The translations under genes and the position numbers were made by a program. From Nocardiopsis sp. YSL2 (GTDB taxonomy: Bacteria; Actinomycetota; Actinomycetes; Streptosporangiales; Streptosporangiaceae): a DNA stretch of 64,000 nucleotides. Shown piece by piece: positions 16,758 through 26,229 of this stretch. The stretch is from assembly GCF_030555055.1 (NCBI RefSeq), contig NZ_JAMOAO010000001.1:1178001-1242000 (forward strand), written 5' to 3'. Numbering within the stretch: the stretch's first letter is position 1; the number at the start of each line of letters is the position of its first letter. A model generated the notes under the pieces. It did no database searches. It worked only from the letters and a program-made list of their open reading frames with translations, and was not told the origin of the DNA.

Positions 16758-17983
16758 TGAGCGAGCGCAGACCGCTCTCGGACCGGTTCTCGCGGCGCGG
16801 CCTCCTCCTGGGCGGCGCCGCCGCGGGCATCGGCGCCGCCGGGGCGACCGTCACCCACCGGCTGGTCGGTGAGGAGCCCCCACCCGCGAACACGGCGCCG
16901 CCGGTCCACGGCACACGGACGGTCGCCTTCCACGGCCCGCGCCAGGCCGGGGTGGAGACCCCGCCCCAGGCACACGCCTGCTTCGTCGCCCTGGACCTGG
17001 AGTCCGGCGTGGACGCCGAGGGCGTGGGACGCCTCCTGCGGCTGCTCAGCGACGACGCCGCCCGCCTGAGCGCCGGGCAGGCGCCCCTGGCCGACACGGA
17101 ACCCGAGCTCGCCACCGTGCCCGCACGGCTCACGACGACCTTCGGTTTCGGTCCGGGGCTCGTGGAGCGGGTCGACCCCGACGCCGTCCCCTCCTGGCTG
17201 GGCCCCCTGCCCGAGTTCGACCACGACGACCTGCGCCCGGAGTGGGGCCAGGCCGACCTGTTGCTCCAGGTGTGCGCCGACGATCCGATCACCGTCTCGC
17301 ACGCGGCGCGGATGCTGGTCAAGGACGCACGCGCGTTCGCCCGCGTGGCCTGGACACAGACCGGCTTCCGCCGTGCCCACGGCTCCGAGCCCGACGGCAC
17401 CACCATGCGCAACCTCATGGGGCAGGTGGACGGCAGCATCAACCCGAGGCCGGGGACGGACGAGTTCGAGCACCTGGTGTGGGGCTCCGGCGGACCGGCC
17501 TGGCTCGACGGCGGCACGTCCCTGGTGCTGCGCCGGATCGCCACCGACCTGGACACATGGGACGAGCTGGACCGCCCCGGACGCGAGGCGGTGATCGGGC
17601 GGCGGGTGGCCGACGGCGCGCCGCTCACCGGCGGGGGCGAGCGCGACGACGCCGACCTGGACGCCACCGACGAGTCCGGTCTCCCCGTCATCCCCGCGTT
17701 CGCGCACGTCAGGCGGGCACGCACCGACGATCCGGGCCAGCGCATCTTCCGCCGCGGCTACAACTACGACCTGCGCGACACGCTGAGCGGGGCGGGCGAG
17801 GCCGGACTGGTCTTCGCGTCCTTCCAGGCCGACCCGGTACGCCAGTTCGTGCCCATCCAGCGCCGACTGGACGAGCTGGACCTGCTCAACGAGTGGGTCA
17901 CCGCCGTCGGGTCGGCCGTCTTCGCGATTCCCCCGGGCTGTGAGGAGGGCGACTACGTGGGCCGGTCACTCGTGGAGGGATGA
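16757..17983 (+). CDS. Dyp-type heme peroxidase, Tat-exported
   Basis: 408 residues. The twin-arginine signal FSRRGLLLGGAAAGIGAAG at the N-terminus directs export of the folded heme protein. The DyP motif GQVDG (GxxDG, catalytic Asp) lies near residue 222 and the proximal heme ligand region FAHVR near 314. Start ATG 16757 shares one base with the preceding stop (TGATG), so it is coupled to the copper chaperone gene. Closest known parallel: DtpA of Streptomyces or EfeB-like peroxidases. No iron permease gene (efeU/efeO) is present, so DtpA-like is preferred. Confidence 0.88.
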   Translation: MSERRPLSDRFSRRGLLLGGAAAGIGAAGATVTHRLVGEEPPPANTAPPVHGTRTVAFHGPRQAGVETPPQAHACFVALDLESGVDAEGVGRLLRLLSDDAARLSAGQAPLADTEPELATVPARLTTTFGFGPGLVERVDPDAVPSWLGPLPEFDHDDLRPEWGQADLLLQVCADDPITVSHAARMLVKDARAFARVAWTQTGFRRAHGSEPDGTTMRNLMGQVDGSINPRPGTDEFEHLVWGSGGPAWLDGGTSLVLRRIATDLDTWDELDRPGREAVIGRRVADGAPLTGGGERDDADLDATDESGLPVIPAFAHVRRARTDDPGQRIFRRGYNYDLRDTLSGAGEAGLVFASFQADPVRQFVPIQRRLDELDLLNEWVTAVGSAVFAIPPGCEEGDYVGRSLVEG

Positions 17984-18001
17984 CCGTGCGACGATGAGTC
18001 C

Positions 18002-18577
18002 ATGACGGAGCGGCCCCCGATGCGAGCGGCGCGCGCCGGGGTCTTCACCTCGGTGTGCCTCGCCGTGTCCGCGGGCGGCCACGCCGCGGCCTCCGGGCAC
18101 GGCGTCCCCCTGGTCGGGCTGGCGGCGGGCGCCGCGCTGGTGTTCCTCTCCGCCTGGGCGGGGAGCGGACGCGAGCGCGGCCTGGGCGCGATCACCGCCT
18201 GGATGCTGTGGGGCCAGCTCGCGCTGCACCTGCTCTACTCCGTGACGACCTCCTCCACCGCCCACGCCGGCCACGACCCCGGTTCGGTGGCGGCCGGCGC
18301 CCAGGCGATGGCGGACGCCTCCGGGAGCGGCGGCATGCTCCTCCTCCACCTGGCGGCCGCCGCCGTGTGCGCCTGGTGGCTGCGCCAGGGCGAGGCCGCC
18401 CTCTTCGCCTATCTGCGGCTGGTGGCCGCGGCCCTGCTGCCGCTGCTGCTGGTGGTCCTGCCCCGGGTACCCGCGCCGCCCCGCGCGGTCCGGCCGACGG
18501 CACCCGCACCGCCCCGGCCGACCGCCCCGTACCTGCGCCACAGCCTGGTTCTCAGGGGACCCCCGGCCACGGCCTGA
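18002..18577 (+). CDS. Membrane protein of the copper/peroxidase operon, unknown function
   Basis: 191 residues, 18 bases after the peroxidase gene. I do not recognise a named family with certainty. About four or five hydrophobic helices are visible (GVFTSVCLAVSAGGHAAA; VGLAAGAALVFLSAWAG; AITAWMLWGQLALHLLYS; LLLHLAAAAVCAWWL; LVAAALLPLLLVVLP), with His residues in and near them (SGGHAA, HAGHDPGS) that could bind metal. The tail is Pro-rich. Context suggests a role in copper or peroxidase maturation. Confidence 0.65.
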   Translation: MTERPPMRAARAGVFTSVCLAVSAGGHAAASGHGVPLVGLAAGAALVFLSAWAGSGRERGLGAITAWMLWGQLALHLLYSVTTSSTAHAGHDPGSVAAGAQAMADASGSGGMLLLHLAAAAVCAWWLRQGEAALFAYLRLVAAALLPLLLVVLPRVPAPPRAVRPTAPAPPRPTAPYLRHSLVLRGPPATA

Positions 18578-18775
18578 GGCGTCTCGTCCCGATCGCCCGT
18601 GTCCCCGGCCCCGCCGAGGGGCTTCCTCGGGCTCGGCCGGGCCGCGCACGCCCCTCGCGTCCCCTGATCACCGCGCGTACCGACGCCCGGGACGGGACCC
18701 GTGCCGTGCCGACCGCGGTGACGCGCACGGGCCGCCCCGGGTGGGTCGGCGCGTGCTCGGCACCGAAGAGGGCCC

Positions 18776-19306
18776 ATGCCCGTCACCCACGTCAACGACG
18801 ACCTCGAACACCTCGCGGCCAGCGCTCGCACCGGGTCGCGTTCCGCACTGGAGGACCTGGTCCGGCGGACCAGACCCGACGTGACCCGCTACATCGCGCG
18901 CAGAGTGCCGCAGGACCGGGTCGAGGAACTCACCCAGGAGACCTACCTGCGCGTACTCGGAGGCCTGCGGCGCTACTCCGGACGCGCGCCGGTCCGCGGC
19001 TGGCTGCTGGCCATCGCCCGCAACACCGTCGTCGACCGCTACCGCAGCGACGCCGCCCGACCGGACTGCGTCGGCGGCACCGACTGGGAGCTGGTCCCCG
19101 CCTCCCGGGAGCGCTTCGACGAGTACCTGGCGCTGCGCTCCCTGCTGGACGGGCTCAGCCCGGAACGGCGCCAGGCGTTCGTGCTCACCCAGGTCGAGGG
19201 GTGCACCTACGAGGAGGCCGCACGCCTGGTCGGGGCACCGGTGGGCACGATCCGTTCACGGGTCGCCCGGGCCCGGAGCGACCTCGTCCGCCAGGTCGCC
19301 GCCTGA
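18776..19306 (+). CDS. ECF-type RNA polymerase sigma factor
   Basis: 176 residues. Sigma region 2 (about 20-85, with ELTQETYLRVLGGL and RGWLLAIARNTVVDRYR) and region 4 (about 115-170, LSPERRQAFVLTQVEGCTYEEAARLVGAPVGTIRSRVARAR) are both clear. It lies 199 bases after the membrane protein gene, same strand. No anti-sigma gene follows; the next gene is convergent. It could serve the upstream envelope copper module; streptomycete carotenogenesis also uses an ECF factor (LitS), but this one is 5 kb from the crt genes, so a link is speculative. Confidence 0.85.
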   Translation: MPVTHVNDDLEHLAASARTGSRSALEDLVRRTRPDVTRYIARRVPQDRVEELTQETYLRVLGGLRRYSGRAPVRGWLLAIARNTVVDRYRSDAARPDCVGGTDWELVPASRERFDEYLALRSLLDGLSPERRQAFVLTQVEGCTYEEAARLVGAPVGTIRSRVARARSDLVRQVAA

Positions 19307-19314
19307 CGCGCGGG

Positions 19315-19348
19315 CCGGGTCCGTTCCGACCGTCCGGAACGGACCCGG
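19315..19348. terminator. Bidirectional hairpin between sigma factor and M16 genes
   Basis: CCGGGTCCGTTCCG and CGGAACGGACCCGG form a 14-bp stem with loop ACCGTC, placed between two convergent genes. There is no T tract, as is common in high-GC actinomycetes. Confidence 0.65.
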
Positions 19349-19366
19349 GGCCGTGCCCGGAGCCGG

Positions 19367-20701
19367 TCAGAAGGTGCGCGACTCGTCGTACGGGCCGATG
19401 ACCGCCAGGGCGCGCGGACGCGTGAGCAGGTCGGCGGCCACCTCGGCGACGTCCTTCTCGGTCACCGCGTCGAACAGCGCCAGGTCGTCGTCGATCGAGA
19501 AGTGGCGGGGGTGGCTCAGCTCGTGCGCGAGCAGACGGCTCATCCGGGCGTTGGTGCCCTCGCTGCCCAGCACCCACGTGCCCTGGATCTGGCCCTTGGC
19601 GCGGGCCAGCTCCTCGGCGCCGATCCCCGAGGACGCCACCTTGGCGAGTTCGTCACGGCACACGCCGATGACCTCGTCGGCCTTCTCCGGAAGGCAGCCC
19701 GCGTAGACCTGGAACGTGCCGGTGTCCGCGTAGGCCGTGTGGTAGGCGTGCACCGCGTAGGCCAGGCCGCGCTTCTCGCGCACCTCCTGGAACAGGCGCG
19801 AGGACATCCCGCCGCCCAGCGCCGCCCCCAGCAGGCGCAGCGCGTGCCAGCGCGGATCCGTGCGCGGCAGCCCCTCCGACCCCAGGATGATGTGGGCCTG
19901 CTCGGTGTCGCGGGAGGTCACCACCGTGCCGCCGTTGACCCCCACCGGACCGCCGCCGACACGCGGCCGGGCCGGACGGGCGTCGCCCGCGGCGGCGAGC
20001 TGGTCGGCGAACATCGCCCGGACCTGCTCCACGACCGCGCCGTGGTCCAGGCTGCCCGCGGCCGTCACGATCAGCTCGGAGGGCACGTAGGCGTCCCGGT
20101 ACTGCTCGGCGATCCGCTCACGCGGGAGCGCGCGGATGGAGTCGATGGTGCCCAGGATCGGTCGCCCCAGCGGAGTGTCACCGAAGAAGTGCTCGGCGAA
20201 GACGTCGTCCACCAGGTCGGCGGGCTCGTCCTCGTACATGGCGATCTCCTCCAGGATCACGCCGCGCTCGGTCTCCACCTCCCCCTCGTCGAGCACCGAG
20301 TTGGCCACCATGTCACCGACGACGTCGATGGCCAGCGGCAGGTCCCGGTCGAGCACCTTGGCGTAGTAGCAGGTGTGCTCCTTGGTGGTGTAGGCGTTGT
20401 GGTCGGCGCCGACACCGTCCAGCACCGCGGAGATCTCCAGAGCCGAGCGGGTCCGGGTCCCCTTGAACAGCAGGTGCTCCAGGAAGTGTGCCGATCCGGC
20501 GTGCGCGGAGTCCTCGTCGCGCGAGCCGGAGGTCGCGGAGATGCCGAAGGCCGCGGAGCGGCCGCCCGGGATGTCCTCGGTGACCACGCGCAGACCGCCG
20601 GGGAGCACGGTGCGCCGCACGAGACCGGAGCCGCCGTCCGGCTCCAGCAGCGTCACAGTGGTACCGGGCTCCTGCTCGGCGGCGATGGGGGCAGAGCTCA
20701 T
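19367..20701 (-). CDS. M16 family zinc peptidase
   Basis: 444 residues, related to mitochondrial processing peptidase beta. The inverted zinc motif HFLEH is at residues 72-76 and the third ligand Glu lies in ERGVILEEIAMYED near 150. The inactive C-terminal half includes GGGMSSRLFQEVREKRGLAY. The ATG at 20701 follows an AAGAAGGA run; longer reading frames only overlap pnp. The order pnp then M16 peptidase is conserved in actinobacteria. Substrates are not known. Confidence 0.9.
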   Translation of the reverse strand: MSSAPIAAEQEPGTTVTLLEPDGGSGLVRRTVLPGGLRVVTEDIPGGRSAAFGISATSGSRDEDSAHAGSAHFLEHLLFKGTRTRSALEISAVLDGVGADHNAYTTKEHTCYYAKVLDRDLPLAIDVVGDMVANSVLDEGEVETERGVILEEIAMYEDEPADLVDDVFAEHFFGDTPLGRPILGTIDSIRALPRERIAEQYRDAYVPSELIVTAAGSLDHGAVVEQVRAMFADQLAAAGDARPARPRVGGGPVGVNGGTVVTSRDTEQAHIILGSEGLPRTDPRWHALRLLGAALGGGMSSRLFQEVREKRGLAYAVHAYHTAYADTGTFQVYAGCLPEKADEVIGVCRDELAKVASSGIGAEELARAKGQIQGTWVLGSEGTNARMSRLLAHELSHPRHFSIDDDLALFDAVTEKDVAEVAADLLTRPRALAVIGPYDESRTF

Positions 20702-20782
20702 GAATCCTTCTTCTTCGTCTTCGCGTGGGAGGGACGGCCATGGGACGGTACACCGCCCCTCGTCGAGCCGAGGATACGCCGC

Positions 20783-20816
20783 GGGGGCGGCCGCACCGAC
20801 TGGTGCGGCCGCCCCC
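20783..20816 (-). terminator. Hairpin terminator after pnp
   Basis: GGGGGCGGCCGCACC and GGTGCGGCCGCCCCC form a 15-bp stem with loop GACT, 16 bases beyond the pnp stop. No T tract. It may slow or end transcription before the M16 gene. Confidence 0.6.
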
Positions 20817-20831
20817 TCAGGCATGGCGGGA

Positions 20832-23138
20832 TCAGGTGTTCTCGGAACGCCCGCCCGAGCTGCGGCGGCGACGGCGGCGCGGGGCGTCACCGGAGTCGTC
20901 GCCCTTGTCGCCCTTGTCGTCGGCCGGGGCCTCGGCGGCGGCCTCGGAGGCCGGGGCGGAGGCCGCCTCGGACTCCACGACCTCGACGGGCACCAGCGAC
21001 AGCTTGCCGCGGTCGTCGATCTCGCGGATCTCGACCTGGATCTTCTCGCCGATGCCGATGACGTCGTCGAGGTTCTCGATCCGCTTGCCGCCGTGCAGCT
21101 TGCGGATCTGCGAGATGTGCAGCAGGCCGTCCTTGCCGGGCAGCAGCGACACGAACGCGCCGAACGTCGTCGTCTTGACGACGGTGCCCAGGTAGCGGTC
21201 GCCGACCTCGGGCATCGTCGGGTTCGCGATCTGGTTGATCGTGTCCCGCGCGGCCTCGGCGGACGGGCCGTCGACGGCACCGATGTAGATCGTGCCGTCG
21301 TCCTCGATCGAGATGTCGGCGCCGGTGTCGTCCTGGATCGAGTTGATCATCTTGCCCTTCGGGCCGATGACCTCGCCGATCTTGTCGGTCGGAACCTTGA
21401 CCGTCAGGATGCGCGGAGCGTTCGGGCTCATCTCGGCCGGGGCCTCGATGGCCTCGCGCATGACGTCGAGGATCGCCAGGCGGGCGCCGCGGGCCTGCTG
21501 CAGCGCGATCGCCAGCTGCTCGGCGGGGATGCCGTCGAGCTTGGTGTCCAGCTGCAGGGCCGTGATGAGCTCACGGGTACCGGCGACCTTGAAGTCCATG
21601 TCACCGAACGCGTCCTCGGCGCCCAGGATGTCGGTCAGCGTGATGAACTGGTCACCCTCGCTGATCAGACCCATGGCGATGCCCGACACCATCTCCTTGA
21701 GGGGCACGCCGGCCGCCATCAGGGACATGGTGGACGCGCAGACCGAGCCCATCGAGGTGGAGCCGTTGGAGCCCAGCGCCTCGGACACCTGCCGGATGGC
21801 GTACGGGAACTCCTCGCGCGACGGCAGGACCGGGAGCAGGGCGCGCTCGGCGAGAGCACCGTGCCCGATCTCGCGCCGCTTGGGCGAGCCCACACGACCG
21901 GTCTCACCGGTGGAGTAGGGCGGGAAGTTGTAGTTGTGCATGTAGCGCTTGGTCTTGTCAGGGTTGAGCGTGTCAACCATCTGCTCCATGCGCAGCATGT
22001 TGAGCGTGGTGACGCCCAGGATCTGGGTCTCACCGCGCTCGAAGAGGGCCGAACCGTGCACCCGCGGCAGAACGCCGACCTCGGCGCTCAGCGAACGGAT
22101 GTCCTTGGGGCCGCGGCCGTCGATACGGACCTGGTCGCGCAGCACGCGCTCGCGCATGAGCTGCTTGCTCAGCGAGCGGAAGGCGGCGCCGACCTCCTTC
22201 TCGCGGCCCTCGAAGTCCTCGGCCAGCTTCTCGCCGGCGGCGGCCTTGACGCGGTCCAGCTCGGCCTCGCGGTCCTGCTTGTCCGCGATGGTCAGAGCCT
22301 TGGCCAGGTCCTCCCGGACGGCGGCCTGGACGGCGGCGTAGGCGTCCTCCTCGTAGTCGAGGAAGATCGGGAACTCGGCCACCTCGCGGCTGGACTGCTC
22401 GGCGACGGCCTGCTGGGCCTTGCACAGCACCTTGATGAAGGGCTTGGCGGCGTCGAGGCCCTCGGCGACGGTCTGCTCGTTGGGACCGACGGCGCCTTCG
22501 GCGACCAGCTTCAGGGTGCGCGGCGTGGACTCGGCCTCGACCATCATGATGGCGACGTCGCCGTCATCGAGGACGCGGCCGGCGACCACCATGTCGAAGG
22601 TGGCGTTCTCCAGCTCGCCGTGGGTGGGGAAGCCCACCCACTGGCCCTCGATCAGGGCGACGCGCACGCCGCCGATCGGGCCGGAGAAGGGGATCCCGGA
22701 GATCTGCGTCGACATCGAGGCCGCGTTGATCGCGACCACGTCGTACAGGTGCTCGGGGTGCAGGGCCAGGATCGTCTCGACGACCTGGATCTCGTTGCGC
22801 AGGCCCTTCTTGAACGACGGGCGCAGCGGCCGGTCGATCAGGCGGCAGGTGAGGATGGCGTCCTCGGAGGGACGTCCCTCGCGCCGGAAGAAGGAGCCGG
22901 GGATGCGGCCCGCGGCGTACATGCGCTCTTCGACGTCCACCGTCAGGGGGAAGAAGTCGAGGTTCTCCTTGGGCCGCTTCGAGGCGGTCGTGGCGGAGAG
23001 GACAACGGTCTCGTCGTCCAGGTACACCATGGCCGATCCGGCGGCCTGCTGAGCGAGCCGGCCGGTCTCGAAGCGGATGGTGCGGGTGCCGAACTTGCCG
23101 TTGTCGATGACGGCTTCGGCCGAGTAAGCGCCCTCCAT
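20832..23138 (-). CDS. pnp: Polyribonucleotide nucleotidyltransferase
   Basis: 768 residues. It degrades RNA 3' to 5' phosphorolytically and adds 3' tails; in actinomycetes it was also described as guanosine pentaphosphate synthetase. Two RNase PH cores are present, with the second catalytic site in [17 protein letters not shown] domain ([16 protein letters not shown]) lies near 590-640 and an S1 domain ([28 protein letters not shown] region) near 650-720. The tail is acidic then very basic ([12 protein letters not shown]). ATG 23138 follows CAGGAGG. It lies downstream of rpsO, with a strong intergenic hairpin. Confidence 0.95.
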   Translation of the reverse strand: MEGAYSAEAVIDNGKFGTRTIRFETGRLAQQAAGSAMVYLDDETVVLSATTASKRPKENLDFFPLTVDVEERMYAAGRIPGSFFRREGRPSEDAILTCRLIDRPLRPSFKKGLRNEIQVVETILALHPEHLYDVVAINAASMSTQISGIPFSGPIGGVRVALIEGQWVGFPTHGELENATFDMVVAGRVLDDGDVAIMMVEAESTPRTLKLVAEGAVGPNEQTVAEGLDAAKPFIKVLCKAQQAVAEQSSREVAEFPIFLDYEEDAYAAVQAAVREDLAKALTIADKQDREAELDRVKAAAGEKLAEDFEGREKEVGAAFRSLSKQLMRERVLRDQVRIDGRGPKDIRSLSAEVGVLPRVHGSALFERGETQILGVTTLNMLRMEQMVDTLNPDKTKRYMHNYNFPPYSTGETGRVGSPKRREIGHGALAERALLPVLPSREEFPYAIRQVSEALGSNGSTSMGSVCASTMSLMAAGVPLKEMVSGIAMGLISEGDQFITLTDILGAEDAFGDMDFKVAGTRELITALQLDTKLDGIPAEQLAIALQQARGARLAILDVMREAIEAPAEMSPNAPRILTVKVPTDKIGEVIGPKGKMINSIQDDTGADISIEDDGTIYIGAVDGPSAEAARDTINQIANPTMPEVGDRYLGTVVKTTTFGAFVSLLPGKDGLLHISQIRKLHGGKRIENLDDVIGIGEKIQVEIREIDDRGKLSLVPVEVVESEAASAPASEAAAEAPADDKGDKGDDSGDAPRRRRRRSSGGRSENT

Positions 23139-23374
23139 GGGCGACCTCCTGGTACAGGTGTGGGATGTGCCGCGGTTCGCGCGGATGCGCGGCCCACGGC
23201 CTTGTGTTCTTCGTCCCGCGTCCGGACCAGGGAGTTGATGACGGCCGGTCATCGATCGAAGCCCACGGCAACCGCCTCTGGGACGGTGTCCGGGGACCAC
23301 TACCGAGGACCGGCCTCGACTCTGCTGCCGAGGGTGAGGATCGCGGGATGTTCACTGTGGAGTTGTGGGTGGTG
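23139..23374 (-). other. pnp 5' leader region, no gene seen
   Basis: About 236 bases between the rpsO-pnp hairpin and the pnp start on the minus strand. No credible coding frame on either strand. It would form the leader of both the read-through and any pnp-specific transcript, where autoregulation of pnp is expected from other bacteria. Confidence 0.4.
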
Positions 23375-23405
23375 CACGCGTGACGGTCGTGGACCGTCAC
23401 GCGTG
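23375..23405 (-). other. Perfect 14-bp hairpin, candidate RNase III site
   Basis: CACGCGTGACGGTC and GACCGTCACGCGTG are perfect complements around a 3-base loop, placed between rpsO and pnp just after the rpsO terminator. In Escherichia coli and Streptomyces the rpsO-pnp spacer is cut by RNase III and controls pnp. The function here is inferred. Confidence 0.55.
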
Positions 23406-23420
23406 TCACACCTTACTAAC

Positions 23421-23449
23421 AAAACGGGAGCGGCCGAAGCCACTCCCGT
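23421..23449 (-). terminator. Terminator of rpsO
   Basis: On the minus strand ACGGGAGTGGC, a TTCG loop region and GCCGCTCCCGT form a stem followed by TTTTG, 9 bases after the rpsO stop. It looks like an ordinary intrinsic terminator that may be partly read through into pnp. Confidence 0.75.
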
Positions 23450-23457
23450 CGCCGGTC

Positions 23458-23727
23458 CTAGCGGCGCAGGCCCAGACGCTCGATGAGCGAGCGGTAGCGG
23501 GTGATGTCCTGCTTGGCGACGTACTTGAGCAGACGGCGGCGACGGCCGACCATCAGGAGCAGGCCACGGCGGCTGTGGTGGTCGTGCTTGTGGTCCTTCA
23601 GGTGCTCGGTCAGCTCCGTGATGCGGTGCGTGAGCAGCGCGACCTGGACCTCGGGGGAGCCGGTGTCACCCTCGGAGGTGCCGTACTCGGCGATGATCTT
23701 CTCTTTGGTGGCGGTGTCGATCGACAC
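23458..23727 (-). CDS. rpsO: 30S ribosomal protein S15
   Basis: 89 residues, the full family length. It binds 16S rRNA early in small-subunit assembly. Conserved blocks are visible: [32 protein letters not shown] (rRNA contact) and RRRLLKYV. Start and stop fit the family exactly. It lies between ribF upstream and pnp downstream, as in most actinobacteria. Confidence 0.97.
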   Translation of the reverse strand: MSIDTATKEKIIAEYGTSEGDTGSPEVQVALLTHRITELTEHLKDHKHDHHSRRGLLLMVGRRRRLLKYVAKQDITRYRSLIERLGLRR

Positions 23728-23963
23728 GACGCTCCTTCACTCATGATTCGGTACGCAGGGCGAACCCCTGACACGGAGCCGGGGTCAGACGCGGTGACCG
23801 CGCGTACGAACAGTCACCGTCGCGTGTGGTGGGCGCGGACCGTCGCCGACGGCGTCGGTGCAGCGCGCTCTCCGCGCCGGCGGCCTCCGGAGACGGAGGT
23901 CCTGACGCAGGGCACACGTGGACGTGTCCACACTACCGCAAACCACGAGGTGGCGGGGCTGCG

Positions 23964-24962
23964 TCACACTATGGAGCCGGTCTCCCCCGCCGAGCCGCCC
24001 GACCGCTCGCCCTTGGGGTCCCCGACCAGCACCTCACGGCACCGGTCGACGTCGCGGTGCATGGCCACGATGAGCTCGTCGATGCTGTCGAAGCGCTCCT
24101 GGCCGCGGATCCGGTGGGTGAACTCCACGGCCATGTGCACGCCGTACAGTTCCAGGTCGTCGCGGTCCAGGGCGTAGGCCTCCACGGTGCGCTCGGCGCC
24201 GTCGAAGGTGGGGTTGGTGCCCACGGAGATCGCGGCCGGCCAGCGGGACTCCTGGCCGTCCTGGGACGCGGTCCGGCTCAGCCAGCCCGCGTAGACGCCG
24301 TCACCGGGCACGGCGGTGTCGGGCGCCAGATCCATGTTGGCGGTGGGGAAGCCGAGCAGTTCGCGCCCGCGCGCGGCACCGTGCACGACCTCTCCCTCCA
24401 CCCGGTGCGGCCGGCCCAGCAGGGCGGCGGCCCCCGCCACGTCACCGTCGGCGAGCAGGGCGCGCACGCGGGTCGAGGTGATGGTCCGCCCGTCGGCCAC
24501 GAGCGGCGTGCCGTGCGCGGTGAACCCGAGTTCACGACCGAACGCGGCCAGCGCCGCGACGTCGCCGGCGGCCTTGTGGCCGAACCGGAAGTCCTCACCG
24601 ACGACCACGGCGACCGCGTGCAGGCGGTCCATGAGCACCGACCGGACGAATTCCTCCGGCGAACGCGCCGACAGGCTCTTGTCGAAGGGCAGGACGCACA
24701 CGGCGTCGGCGCCGTGCTCCTCCAGCAGCGCCACCCGCCGGTCCAGCGGGGTCAGCACCGGCGGGGTCGCCCCGCGCAGGACCGTCTCCGGATGGGGGTC
24801 GAAGGTCACCACGACCACGGGCAGGCCCAGGGCCCGACCGCGCTCGACGGCGGTCGCCAGGATGGCCTGGTGGCCGCGGTGCACACCGTCGAAGACTCCG
24901 ACAGCCACCACGGACCGCCCCCACTCGGAGGGAATGTCCTCCAGTCCGCCCCATCGCCGCAC
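23964..24962 (-). CDS. ribF: Bifunctional riboflavin kinase / FAD synthetase
   Basis: 332 residues. It phosphorylates riboflavin to FMN and adenylates FMN to FAD. The N-terminal nucleotidyltransferase has VGVFDGVHRGHQ (about 21-32). The C-terminal kinase shows GRELLGFPTANM and VSVGTNPTFDG-like sequence (AISVGTNPTFDGAERTVEAY). It lies between truB and rpsO, its usual place. No FMN riboswitch was seen upstream. Confidence 0.95.
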   Translation of the reverse strand: MRRWGGLEDIPSEWGRSVVAVGVFDGVHRGHQAILATAVERGRALGLPVVVVTFDPHPETVLRGATPPVLTPLDRRVALLEEHGADAVCVLPFDKSLSARSPEEFVRSVLMDRLHAVAVVVGEDFRFGHKAAGDVAALAAFGRELGFTAHGTPLVADGRTITSTRVRALLADGDVAGAAALLGRPHRVEGEVVHGAARGRELLGFPTANMDLAPDTAVPGDGVYAGWLSRTASQDGQESRWPAAISVGTNPTFDGAERTVEAYALDRDDLELYGVHMAVEFTHRIRGQERFDSIDELIVAMHRDVDRCREVLVGDPKGERSGGSAGETGSIV

Positions 24963-25158
24963 GTCCGGCTCCCCTCAACCCTGTTCGCTGCCGATGTCAC
25001 GGCTCCGGGGAAGGAAACCTCCCCCAGGGCCCCAGACAAGGGTGCCACGCCCGCCGCCCCCGGACCGACACACGGGGGGTGTGGCCCGGCCCACTCCGGC
25101 GTTCTGCCCTCCGCAGAGCGGGGTGTCCGGACGGGCCGACGGCGGCTAGCGTGCCGGC

Positions 25159-26016
25159 ATGGCGAGAATCGATATCGGACGCACGGTTCTGGGATACGAG
25201 GAGGCGGGTGAGGGGCCCGCGGTCGTGCTCGTGCACGCCGCGGCGGCCGACCGCCGGATGTGGGACCACCCGTTCGCCGCACTGGCCGAGCGGTACCGGG
25301 TGGTGCGCTACGACTGGCGGGGGTACGGGGAGTCGGACGACGCGGAGGGACCGGTGGCGCACTACCGGGACCTGCTGGCGCTGCTGGACGCCCTGGACAT
25401 CGGGACGGCCGCCCTGGTGGGGTCGTCGATGGGCGGGGCGCACGCGGTCGACGCGGCCCTGGTGGCCCCGGAGCGGGTCGGCGCGCTCGCCCTCGTGTGC
25501 CCGGGCATGACGGGGCGGGCGTGGCCGCCGGACTTCGTCGAGGCCGCTCAGCGCGTCGTGTCCGGCGCCGTCCCGCCGGAGCGCCTGGCGGTGTACCGCG
25601 CCGGCAACGCCGACCCCGACCCGGCGGACGTGGCGGCGATGGCCGAGGCCCAGGCGCGGTTCATGGTCGTGGGCCCGGACCGGGTCCCCGAGGACCTGCC
25701 GGTCGAGGCCTGGGAGAAGGCCCTGATGATGTACCGCGCGCTCTTCCAGCGCACGTGGAGCGGCCCTCCCACGGAGATGGCCTGGCCGGACCCGTCGGCC
25801 GGGACCCGTCTGGACGAGATCGGCGTACCCACGCTGGTGGTCAAGGGGCTCTCGGACGTCCCGCAGGTCCAGGACGTGGCCACCCAGTACGCGGAGGGCA
25901 TCCCGGACGCCCGCCTGCTGGAGATGCCCGACACCGGCCACCTGCCCGCGGTGGAGCGTCCGGAGGAGTTCACGGCCGCTCTCTCCGGATTTCTGGTCGA
26001 GCACTGTCCCAGGTGA
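25159..26016 (+). CDS. Alpha/beta hydrolase
   Basis: 285 residues. The catalytic triad can be traced: nucleophile Ser90 in GSSMGG (88-93), His near 262 in DTGHLP, and the acid in the GLSDVPQ region. The oxyanion region is LVHAAAADRRMW. Substrate unknown. It is a plus-strand insert between ribF and truB, with its own start ATG 25159. The short distance from GCTAGCGTG at 25144 suggests a leader of only a few bases. Confidence 0.85.
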   Translation: MARIDIGRTVLGYEEAGEGPAVVLVHAAAADRRMWDHPFAALAERYRVVRYDWRGYGESDDAEGPVAHYRDLLALLDALDIGTAALVGSSMGGAHAVDAALVAPERVGALALVCPGMTGRAWPPDFVEAAQRVVSGAVPPERLAVYRAGNADPDPADVAAMAEAQARFMVVGPDRVPEDLPVEAWEKALMMYRALFQRTWSGPPTEMAWPDPSAGTRLDEIGVPTLVVKGLSDVPQVQDVATQYAEGIPDARLLEMPDTGHLPAVERPEEFTAALSGFLVEHCPR

Positions 26017-26229
26017 TGCGCGGAAGGCGGCACTTGAGCCGACACGACCCGCTACGTTACTCAGCGTGAACGCAACGAAGCTCGCAGAACCGGCCCCTCA
26101 CATCCGATCCTGACGACCTCAAAGCTCTGTGCGCCCGCAGAGCCGCCGTGATCAAGATCTGACACACCCGGAGCTCGGCGGTCGGCCGGGTTCCGGTCCT
26201 GCTCATTCGCCGCCGAGCGGGGGGCGGGG

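Noticed and set aside
18776..19306. Naming the ECF sigma factor LitS
   Set aside because: LitS is next to litR in streptomycetes; this gene is 14 kb from litR and follows the copper module, so the name is not supported.
20397..23486. Open frame of over 1000 codons on the plus strand opposite pnp
   Set aside because: It is the complement of a certain pnp gene; such long antisense frames are normal at this GC content, and its sequence has no family features.
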